Made by a program: the position numbers and the translations under genes. DNA of 64,000 bases from Jatrophihabitans sp. Its GTDB lineage: Bacteria > Actinomycetota > Actinomycetes > Mycobacteriales > Jatrophihabitantaceae. The DNA is taken from the NCBI GenBank assembly GCA_036399055.1, contig DASWNX010000016.1, forward strand, positions 1-64,000, read 5' to 3'. The notes under the pieces were generated by a model. It was given only the letters and a program-made list of their open reading frames with translations. It made no database searches and was not told the DNA's origin. Below, in pieces: positions 37,827 to 45,387 of this stretch (positions are counted from its first letter, which is position 1; every line of letters begins with the position of its first letter).

Positions 37827-38948
37827 GTGATAGAACTGCTTGAACGGCTTGTTTCGATCGAGTCGCCTTCTGACCATTCGGCCGGATGCCTGCACGTGCA
37901 GGAAGTGCTCGGCTCGGAGTTCGCTGCCCTAGGCGCACGTGTCGAGCAGCACACCGCAGCGGATGGCCGCCCTGTCTTGATCGCGCGATGGGGGCCTCAG
38001 CAGCGGCCGGTTCTCGTCATCGGTCATGTGGACACCGTTTTCCCGCTCGGAGAACTCGCCCGCAGGCCGTTCACAGTTCGAGACGGATGCGCATACGGAC
38101 CTGGCGTATTCGACATGAAGGCCGGTCTGGTGCAACTGGTCCACGCGCTGCGACAGCTCGTCTCCAGCGTGCCCCAGCCAGACTTGACCGTGCTGCTCAA
38201 CGCAGACGAAGAACTGGGCAGCCCCGGCTCGGAGCCATTTCTAACGGCCGAAGCGGGTCGCGCGGGTTGCGCTCTCGTACTCGAGCCAAGCGGTCCCGGC
38301 GGCGCCATGAAGACTTCCCGCAAGGGGATCGGCATGTACGAGGTGAAAGTCACCGGCGTGTCGGCTCACCCCGGTCTGGATTTCGCCAAAGGCGTCAATG
38401 CCATCGTCGAGTTGGCCGCTCAACTCGGCGAACTCGCTGAGTTGACCGGTCTTGACCACGGCACCACGGTGAACATCGGGACGATCCATGGCGGCACCAG
38501 TCCCAACGTGGTAGCCGAGCACGCCGTCGCGGCGGTGGAAAGCCGGTTCTGGACTGTCGAGGCCGGCAAACGAGTCGACGAAGCCATCAGGGCACGCTCA
38601 CCGCGCCAGCCTGACGCGCAGATCGCGATCACAGGTGGAATCCATCGGCAGCCGATGGCGCGCAGCGTGGCCACAGCCCAGATGGTCGAGCTTGCTCGCG
38701 CATGCGCGGCGGCGGAGGGCTGGCAGGTCGGCGAGATGTCGGTTGGGGGAGTCAGCGATGCCAACTTGCTTGCAGCCCTCGGCCTGGCGACCTTGGATGG
38801 TGTGGGCGCCGAGGGCGCAGGCGCGCACGGGCCGGCCGAATTCGTGCTGATCGATGCCATGCCGCGGCGAGCGCGCTGGCTTGCTAGGCTCTTGAGCCGG
38901 CTCGTTGATCCCAGCTGGGAACCAGGCCCCGCCTCCCAGTCGGAGTAG
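37827..38948 (+). CDS. M20 family metallopeptidase (carboxypeptidase G2-like)
   Basis: 373 residues from GTG 37827 (AAGGG upstream), three bases after the previous stop. Zinc ligands are in IGHVDTVFP (about residue 67), PGVFDMKAGL (Asp, about 98) and NADEELGS with the catalytic Glu pair (about 131). GVSAHPGLDFAKGVN is the dimer-domain loop. CPG2-like M20 enzymes cut N-acyl-amino acids, especially N-acyl-glutamate. Here it is the likely remover of the group placed by the GNAT (inference). Confidence 0.92.
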   Translation: MIELLERLVSIESPSDHSAGCLHVQEVLGSEFAALGARVEQHTAADGRPVLIARWGPQQRPVLVIGHVDTVFPLGELARRPFTVRDGCAYGPGVFDMKAGLVQLVHALRQLVSSVPQPDLTVLLNADEELGSPGSEPFLTAEAGRAGCALVLEPSGPGGAMKTSRKGIGMYEVKVTGVSAHPGLDFAKGVNAIVELAAQLGELAELTGLDHGTTVNIGTIHGGTSPNVVAEHAVAAVESRFWTVEAGKRVDEAIRARSPRQPDAQIAITGGIHRQPMARSVATAQMVELARACAAAEGWQVGEMSVGGVSDANLLAALGLATLDGVGAEGAGAHGPAEFVLIDAMPRRARWLARLLSRLVDPSWEPGPASQSE

Positions 38949-39001
38949 GTGTCAACGACTCCCGAGCATCAGGACCGTTCCTAGCGAGTTGGAGTGCGAG
39001 T

Positions 39002-42000
39002 GTGAACCAGATCCAAGAGTCCGGTGAAGCGCGGATCCCCTTGTCCTTCAATCAGGAACAGTTGTGGTTTGTCAATAGCTTGGCGCCCGAGAGGGCGACT
39101 TACAACGTGTTGATCACTCACCGGTTGACCGGCGCGTTAGACCTCGCCCTGTTGCGAACCAGCCTGACCAGCGTCGTAGGCCGGCACGAGGTCTTGCGCG
39201 GTACCGTTCATGAGGCAGACGGCGCGCCTTATCTAGTGGTCAGCCCACCTGCCGAGGTCGAATTGACACTCGTGGATCTGAGCGAGCTTGGCGCTGAAAA
39301 GCGCGAGGCCGCTGTGTCCGATGCCCTTGCCAAGAGCATCGGAACGCCGTTTCAGCTTGACACCGGGCCGCTGCACCGGTACACGCTGATTCGACTCGCT
39401 CCGACTGAGCACATCTTCAGCCAGGTTTATCACCACATCATCATTGACGGGTGGTCGGCGGACCTGCTGAACGCTGAGCTGGCAGCCACGTACGCCGCGC
39501 TGCAAGCTGGGCAGCCTCAGGCATTGCCTGAGCCGTCAAAGCTTCAATACGGCGACTACGTCAGGCGTCAGCGTGAACAATTGGCCGCTGGTGAGCTGGA
39601 CTCCCAACTGGACTACTGGCACAAGCGTCTGGCCGCGCTGCCACTGCTGGAGCTACCGGCCGATCGAGCTCGAGGAGCCGAGCAAAGTTTCGCCGGGAAC
39701 CTGCTGTCGGTGGAGCTGCCCGCTGATCTGCTGTCAGCCGCTCGCGGCCTGGCCCAGCAGGCAGGCGTGTCACTGAGCATGGTGCTGTCCGCCGGGCTGG
39801 CCGCTGTGCTGGCCAGGTACACCGGTCAGGACGACATCGCGTTCGGGCTCACAACGCTTGGCCGGACTGACCCGGAACTGGAGCAGCTCATCGGCTACTT
39901 CACCAATATGGTGGTACTGCGAACCGACCTGGCTGACGACCCCAGTTTCGCCGACCTACTGGACCAGGTCGCCGATAACATGGCGGATGCCTACGACAAC
40001 GAAGACGTCCCCTTCGAGTTGGTGGTCAACCGGGTCCAGCCGGTGCGTCACCTCGGGCGCAATCCACTATTCGTGGTAGCGATGCAATTGCTTGACCAGC
40101 GGGTGTCCGCCAGCGATCTCCCTCTTCCCGGAGTGCAGGCCGAGCCCGTGGCTGCGGCGAGTCCGGTGTCTCGGTTCGACCTCACTTTGAACTTCATCCA
40201 GCGGGACGAGGGGCTCTTGCTGAACCTGGAGTACTCAGTGGATCTTTTCGACCCCTGGCGAGTCCAGGCATTCGCCAATCATCTGGTGCGATTGCTCACC
40301 GCTGCGTGCGCAGACCCTGGCCGACGTGTCTCGGATTTGCCGCTGTTGAGTGACTCCGAGCGAGACGAGATCCTGACGGCTGGCCGTGGCGAGGAGCTCA
40401 GCTACGGCCCGGAGCCGGTGCACGCGATGGTCGCCCGCGTGGCCGCGGCGCAACCTGATCACCTGGCTGCTGTGTTCGAGGACCAGGAATTGACTTACGC
40501 CGAGTTGGACCGCAAGGCCGGCGTGCTTGCCCGCTATCTGCGAGCCAATGACATCGGTCATGAGCAGATCGTGGCTGTGGCCATGGAGCGAGACCTGGAC
40601 GCGCTGGTGGCGCTGCTCGGCGTGCTGAAGGCTGGCGCTGCCTATGCGGTTCTTGACCCCACTAATCCGACCAGCCGCCTGGAGTACATGCTTGGCGACA
40701 CTGCGACGCCGCTAGTGCTGACACAATCCCGACTGCGCGAGCGGTTGCCTGAGTCTGACGCGCGGCGAATCATCGAACTGGACAGCGAGTGGGCCGCCAT
40801 CGAGTCGGCGACACCGCCGGAGGAACCACTTGCCGAGTGGGCCGATCGCGACTCCTTGGCCTACGTGCTTTACACCTCAGGGTCGACCGGGCAGCCCAAG
40901 GGCGTGCTGATCGATCACCGTGCGCTCGTGTCGTTCACCGAGTCCTATCGACGACTCTTCGACCTCGTGCCCTCGGACAGGATGTTGCAACTGGCCGCGC
41001 TGTCGTTCGACATGTCGCAGGGGGAAATCTTCGCGGGGTTGTGCTCCGGCTCCACGTTAGTGCTGGTGGACCGGGAAGCTGGCACCTCGCCGGACGCCTT
41101 GGCCGCCCTGATTCGCAGCCAGCGCACCAGCTACATCTGCATGTCACCGGCGATGCTCTCCCTTGTCGAGTCAGGCCCTTATCCCGATCTTCGCAAGATC
41201 ATGGCCGGCGGTGAGGCCGTGCCCGCCGAGATGGTGAATAAGTGGAACCAGGCCGGCCGCCGCATGATCAACGTGTACGGGCCCACCGAGGCGGCAGTCG
41301 GATGCACCTCCTACGAATGCCCGCACGTGCCCTGCCACACCCCGCCGCCGATCGGTAAACCGTTCCCTGATCGTCGAATGTACGTCGTGGACCGGTGGGG
41401 CAATCTGCTCCCGAGGGGGGTGCCGGGTGAACTGCTGATCGGTGGCGTGGAAGGGCTTGCGCGCGGCTACCTCAAACTTCCAGAGATCACCGCCGCCCTG
41501 TTCACCGAGGATCCGTTCCTGCCCGGCAGCCGTATTTACCGCAGCGGCGACATGGTGTCCTGGAACCAGGAGTACCAACTGGAGTTCCATGGTCGGTTAG
41601 ACGGTCAGGTCAAGTTACGCGGCCTGCGCATCGAGTTGGAGGAGATCGAAACCGCGCTGTCGGGGCATCGGGATGTGACAATGGCGGCGGTCGCGCTGAG
41701 AAAAGACCGGCGCGGCGAGCCTCAACTGGTCGGGTATGTCACCATCGTCGATGGCGCGCCACGGGTGACCGACGAGTTGAAGAGGCATCTGCTCGACCGG
41801 TTGCCGGCGTATATGGTGCCCAGCGCCTGGGTCGTGCTGGACCAGATGCCCTTGACCACCGCCCGCAAGGTCAACCGAGCGGCGCTGCCAGACCCCGTGC
41901 CAGCCGAGGTGGTCGAGGAGTTCATCACTCCGGCCACCCCGACCGAGCAGGCCGTTGCTGACATCTTCGCCGAGGTCCTGGTCAGTGACCACTTGAGCGT

Positions 42001-42196
42001 GGAGAGTGATTTCTTCGACAGCGGTGGCAACTCATTGCTGGCGATGCAACTGGTCAGCCGGCTGAACAAGAGATTCGGGATCAAATTCACGGTGCGCAAG
42101 CTATTCGGCATCCCGACGGTTCGCGGTGTGGCCTCGGCCGTGGAGGAGCTGCTCGAGGCCGCTGGAAAGCGGGGAACGGAGGCCAACGGTGCTTGA
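39002..42196 (+). CDS. Single-module nonribosomal peptide synthetase (C-A-T)
   Basis: 1064 residues from GTG 39002 (GGAG seven bases upstream). The condensation domain (1-440) has the active HHIIIDGW motif (about residue 144) and looks like an L-Ca-L type. The adenylation domain (about 460-960) has LYTSGSTGQPKG (about 622) and the carrier domain ends DFFDSGGNSLLAMQL with the phosphopantetheine Ser (about 1009). Reading the pocket against GrsA gives D-M-G-C-I-A-V-V-G plus Lys, which I do not recognise as a common amino-acid code. It has no E or TE domain; the thioesterase is the next gene. The donor for the C domain is not obvious. Confidence 0.96.
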   Translation: MNQIQESGEARIPLSFNQEQLWFVNSLAPERATYNVLITHRLTGALDLALLRTSLTSVVGRHEVLRGTVHEADGAPYLVVSPPAEVELTLVDLSELGAEKREAAVSDALAKSIGTPFQLDTGPLHRYTLIRLAPTEHIFSQVYHHIIIDGWSADLLNAELAATYAALQAGQPQALPEPSKLQYGDYVRRQREQLAAGELDSQLDYWHKRLAALPLLELPADRARGAEQSFAGNLLSVELPADLLSAARGLAQQAGVSLSMVLSAGLAAVLARYTGQDDIAFGLTTLGRTDPELEQLIGYFTNMVVLRTDLADDPSFADLLDQVADNMADAYDNEDVPFELVVNRVQPVRHLGRNPLFVVAMQLLDQRVSASDLPLPGVQAEPVAAASPVSRFDLTLNFIQRDEGLLLNLEYSVDLFDPWRVQAFANHLVRLLTAACADPGRRVSDLPLLSDSERDEILTAGRGEELSYGPEPVHAMVARVAAAQPDHLAAVFEDQELTYAELDRKAGVLARYLRANDIGHEQIVAVAMERDLDALVALLGVLKAGAAYAVLDPTNPTSRLEYMLGDTATPLVLTQSRLRERLPESDARRIIELDSEWAAIESATPPEEPLAEWADRDSLAYVLYTSGSTGQPKGVLIDHRALVSFTESYRRLFDLVPSDRMLQLAALSFDMSQGEIFAGLCSGSTLVLVDREAGTSPDALAALIRSQRTSYICMSPAMLSLVESGPYPDLRKIMAGGEAVPAEMVNKWNQAGRRMINVYGPTEAAVGCTSYECPHVPCHTPPPIGKPFPDRRMYVVDRWGNLLPRGVPGELLIGGVEGLARGYLKLPEITAALFTEDPFLPGSRIYRSGDMVSWNQEYQLEFHGRLDGQVKLRGLRIELEEIETALSGHRDVTMAAVALRKDRRGEPQLVGYVTIVDGAPRVTDELKRHLLDRLPAYMVPSAWVVLDQMPLTTARKVNRAALPDPVPAEVVEEFITPATPTEQAVADIFAEVLVSDHLSVESDFFDSGGNSLLAMQLVSRLNKRFGIKFTVRKLFGIPTVRGVASAVEELLEAAGKRGTEANGA

Positions 42197-43001
42197 ACCA
42201 CTCGTGCCGCTCCAGCCCACCGGCAGCCTTACCCCCTTGTACTGCGTGCATTCGGCTTCGGGCTCGGCTTATTCCTATCTCCCCCTGTTGCCGTTACTGG
42301 ACGCTGAACGGCCGTTGTACGGGTTGGAAGCGCCCGGATTCGATGACGACAGCGAAGAGCCGCTCACAGACGTGGCAGACCTCTCCGCGCTCTACCTTCG
42401 GGCTATCGCGCAAGACCGGCCCGGCGAACCGATAGGGCTGCTCGGTTGGTCCCTGGGTGGGGTGATCGCGTACGACATGGCGTCACGCTTGCTGGCCGCA
42501 GGAACGCCTGCGGTGGCATTGATCGCCGTGGACACCGGGGTGCCGGCGCCAGGTGAGCCTCCCGGACGACGTTCTATGTTGCGGAGGTTTGTCAGCGACC
42601 TGACCGGGGCTCCACCGTTGGAATCCCAACTGGAGTTGGATCGAGCACTTGCCGACCAGCCTGAGGAGGTGTCGATCGAGCACACCTTCGGCGCGTTGAT
42701 CGACGCGGGCCTGATCTCTGACCACCTAGACATTGAGACGCTAGCGCACCGGTTTGCGGTGTTCCGAGCTAATGTCTGCGCGCTCCACCGCTACAGCCCC
42801 ACCGGGTCTTATCCGGGACCGATGATCACAATCCGCGCCGCCGAGTCATCGCCGGAAGAGATGGATTGGTCCGGCTTGGCGGCCGACTGGGTCGAGCACA
42901 CCGTGCCCGGCGACCACTACTCGATCTGGCAAGGCGAGGGTCTGCGCGCGCTGGCGGAGATCATCGAGCGCTCCCTCGACGAGTGCATGCCTGCCCGGTA
43001 A
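42189..43001 (+). CDS. Alpha/beta-hydrolase thioesterase, NRPS-type
   Basis: 270 residues from GTG 42189, overlapping the NRPS gene by eight bases. Catalytic Ser in LLGWSLGGVIAYDMA (about residue 87), Asp in IAVDTGVPAPG (about 112) and His in VPGDHYSIWQGEG (about 237). The lid region and length fit a chain-releasing type I-like thioesterase encoded apart, rather than a small type II editor, but both are possible. Last gene of the operon; no clear terminator hairpin follows before the convergent gene at 43139. Confidence 0.92.
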   Translation: MLEPLVPLQPTGSLTPLYCVHSASGSAYSYLPLLPLLDAERPLYGLEAPGFDDDSEEPLTDVADLSALYLRAIAQDRPGEPIGLLGWSLGGVIAYDMASRLLAAGTPAVALIAVDTGVPAPGEPPGRRSMLRRFVSDLTGAPPLESQLELDRALADQPEEVSIEHTFGALIDAGLISDHLDIETLAHRFAVFRANVCALHRYSPTGSYPGPMITIRAAESSPEEMDWSGLAADWVEHTVPGDHYSIWQGEGLRALAEIIERSLDECMPAR

Positions 43002-43138
43002 TCGGCGCAAGCTTCTCAGCACGAAGGCATCGACCAGGACTCGCTGCGCGCAGGGTGGACTCCATGGCCGGTCTCCAGCTAACCAGGTGGGGTTGAGCCT
43101 CTGGCAATGATCACGGTGTCCGGCTCAGGGCGCCGGGG

Positions 43139-44071
43139 TCAGCGCACGTCGTCGGGGGACCGGGGCGGGTCATCCTTGGCCAGCCGCTCGTGGTCCTCGA
43201 TCTCCTGGCGCTCCTCGACCCGCCTCTTGATCCGGCCCAGCCCGGGCAGCGAGCCGAGAATCTCGTTGAGCTCCTTGCTGGTGTCGAGCAGGTCTCGAAG
43301 GTCCGGTGCCACCGTGCCCAGGGTCTTCATAATCGGAAGGACGTCGATCTCCATCGCCTCGACCAGTTCGGGCAGCGTGTCGATGAGCCTGATGGCCGCA
43401 GTGACCTCTGCCGGGCTGGTGGACTCGGCCAGCTTGTCCAGAACGGGCTCCAGCTGGCGCAGGGACGGCTCGAACAGCTTCAGCAGCTCGTCGGCGCGGC
43501 TCATCAGCTCGCCGGTCCGCTCCATCATGGGATCGGTGCCGTCGAGCACCACGCCGGTGCGTTGGATGAGGGGTTCGGTGCCATCGAGCACCATGCCGGT
43601 GCGTTGGATGAGGGGTTCGGTGCCATCGAGCACCACGCCGGTGCGTTGGATGAGGGGTTCGGTGCTGTCGAGGACGGCGCCGGTGCGTTGGATCAGGGGT
43701 TCGGTGCTGTCGAGGACGGCGCCGGTGCGGTGGATGAGGGGTTCGGTGCTGTCGAGCACCACGCCGGTGCGTTGGATGAGGGGTTCGGTGCTGTCCATGA
43801 CCGCGCCGGTCCGCTCGATCAGAGCCTCGGTTCGGTCCATGACCAGTTCCGTGCGCGCCATCAGCCGGTCAGTCCGCTCGATGATCCGGCTGGCCTGCCG
43901 CTGGGTCTTGTCGACCTCGGTCATCACGCCGTTCACCTTGGCCACCACGGCCTCGATCTGGCCGAGCAGCGTGATGACCCGAGGCACCAGAGCGATGGCC
44001 TGCTCGATCGCCTCGTAGCCGCCCTCGGCCAGCCGCAGCAGATCCCGCGGTCCAGGTACTCCAAGCCGCAT
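43139..44071 (-). CDS. Coiled-coil protein built on 14-residue repeats
   Basis: 310 residues, function unknown. Residues about 70-180 consist of at least seven units of about 14 residues, TEPLIQRTGVVLDS, five to six being almost identical in both protein and DNA (43535-43820). Two heptads per unit suggest a long parallel coiled coil. The flanks also have heptad spacing (VVAKVNGVMTEVDKTQRQASRI). The C-terminus is charged. No membrane segment or enzyme motif is seen; a structural or scaffold role is likely. It ends 138 bases after the NRPS operon. Confidence 0.8.
   Translation of the reverse strand: MRLGVPGPRDLLRLAEGGYEAIEQAIALVPRVITLLGQIEAVVAKVNGVMTEVDKTQRQASRIIERTDRLMARTELVMDRTEALIERTGAVMDSTEPLIQRTGVVLDSTEPLIHRTGAVLDSTEPLIQRTGAVLDSTEPLIQRTGVVLDGTEPLIQRTGMVLDGTEPLIQRTGVVLDGTDPMMERTGELMSRADELLKLFEPSLRQLEPVLDKLAESTSPAEVTAAIRLIDTLPELVEAMEIDVLPIMKTLGTVAPDLRDLLDTSKELNEILGSLPGLGRIKRRVEERQEIEDHERLAKDDPPRSPDDVR
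43535..43830 (-). repeat. 42-bp tandem repeat array
   Basis: Nearly identical 42-bp units, for example starting GTGCGTTGGATGAGGGGTTC, encode the TEPLIQRTG repeats. Six copies are close to perfect, so unequal recombination can change the repeat number in steps of 14 residues. Confidence 0.9.
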
Positions 44072-44232
44072 GCAGACACCTCGTCGCTTTCCAGGCCACG
44101 CCGCTCGAAGACCGGACGCCGCGTAGCAGCCGTCGTATGCCGCCAGCCACCTGGCGGTGCTGCCACCCTACGGTGGGCCGGGCGCGCCCGCGGCGTCGTC
44201 GCAGTGCCGAACTCGGGCCGGAGCCGTTTACA

Positions 44233-45387
44233 GTGGTGCCCGTGCAGGATTTTCCGGTGCTGCTGGCCGTCGACGGCAACTCACTCGTCCACCGCAGCTT
44301 CCACGCCCAGGCCGGCACCGGACTGCGCTCGGCCGACGGCAGGCCGCTGTGGGCGATCCGGGGGTTGCTGACTCAGCTGGTGGCAGCCGCCGAGCGAATC
44401 TGCCCCGCAGCCATCGTGGTCGGCTTCGACGACCCGGCCGCCAGTTCCCGCCGTGACCGATGGCCCCAGTACAAGGCCGGCCGCACCGAGAAGCTGCACA
44501 CCCTGGTCTCCCAGCTGCACAGCGCCGCTGACGTGCTGAGGACCATGGGTGTGGCGGTGGTGGTGCCACCGGGGCTGGAGGCCGACGACGTGCTGGCCTC
44601 GGCTGCCCGGTTCGCCCCGCAGGTGGGCGCCCGAACCGTCATCATGACCTCTGACCGGGACTCCTTCGCTCTGATCGACGAGCACACCCGAGTGCTGCGC
44701 ATCATCAACGGCGGGGTGGACGCCTCGCCGCTGTTGACTCCTGATCTGCTGGTCACCATGCTCGGCATCCGTCCTGAGCAGTACTGCGACTACGCGGCAC
44801 TGCGGGGTGACCCCTCAGACAACTTGCCGGGCGTTCGCGGCATCGGCCCCAAGACAGCAGCCAAGCTGCTGTCCACGCTGGGCAGCGCCGCGGCCGTGTT
44901 CGATGACCTGGCAGCCGGTGGATCGCAGGTGATAGCCGCGGTGGGGGGCGCTGCGGCGAAGCGGCTCGCCCAACCCGAGGCGCGGGCGGCCTGGGAGTTG
45001 AACTGCCAGGTGATGCGAATGCACAGCGATGTCGAGCTGGGCGTGACCGTCGGCGGCGGGGGCCCGGGCATGTTGCCGCTGGACCCCGCTGCGGTGGCCG
45101 CTGCCTTTCAAGCCCACGAGCTGACCTGGACGACGCCGGCTGCCCTGCAGTTCCTGGCCTACCAGGACCCGCCGGAGCGCCCGGTCGAGCATGCGTGGTC
45201 GTCGGCGACCGCCGGCTTCAGCCACCCCGCCGGGTCACCCCGGCGCCCGGTCGGCTCAGTCGCCCCGTCTGCGGGACCTGCGCGGGCGGCCGAGCACGGC
45301 CGACCGGCCGGGCGCCGGTTTGGCAGGCTGGCCAAGCACCCGGCCCAGCCACAGAACGTGGCGGTCCAATTGACGCTGTTCGACTGA
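44233..45387 (+). CDS. Stand-alone 5'-3' exonuclease (Pol I-type FEN domain)
   Basis: 384 residues from GTG 44233 (GGAG nine bases upstream). The FEN/PIN-like nuclease fold is shown by VLLAVDGNSLVHRSFHA (first metal Asp), PPGLEADDVLASAAR and TSDRDSFALI (metal-binding acidic residues), and the helix-hairpin-helix GVRGIGPKTAAKLL. There is no polymerase domain, so it is a separate exonuclease for Okazaki-fragment flap or repair work. The last residues are QLTLFD, a match to the beta-clamp-binding motif QLxLF. The tail overlaps the convergent coxG-like gene by 132 bases. Confidence 0.92.
   Translation: MVPVQDFPVLLAVDGNSLVHRSFHAQAGTGLRSADGRPLWAIRGLLTQLVAAAERICPAAIVVGFDDPAASSRRDRWPQYKAGRTEKLHTLVSQLHSAADVLRTMGVAVVVPPGLEADDVLASAARFAPQVGARTVIMTSDRDSFALIDEHTRVLRIINGGVDASPLLTPDLLVTMLGIRPEQYCDYAALRGDPSDNLPGVRGIGPKTAAKLLSTLGSAAAVFDDLAAGGSQVIAAVGGAAAKRLAQPEARAAWELNCQVMRMHSDVELGVTVGGGGPGMLPLDPAAVAAAFQAHELTWTTPAALQFLAYQDPPERPVEHAWSSATAGFSHPAGSPRRPVGSVAPSAGPARAAEHGRPAGRRFGRLAKHPAQPQNVAVQLTLFD

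Noticed and set aside
25862..38948. LysW-carrier pathway as in vazabitide or azinomycin
   Set aside because: The logic is similar, but no LysW-like acidic carrier or LysX ligase is present in the operon.
25862..43001. Phosphonate biosynthesis cluster
   Set aside because: Fe-ADH, aminotransferase and acyltransferase genes are common there, but no PEP mutase or phosphonopyruvate decarboxylase is encoded.
43535..43830. CRISPR-like array
   Set aside because: Repeats are contiguous and in-frame with no unique spacers; this is a protein tandem repeat.
43190..44371. Plus-strand frame through the 42-bp repeats (His/Gly-rich translation)
   Set aside because: It mirrors the repeats of the minus-strand gene, and its translation has no plausible start or domain.
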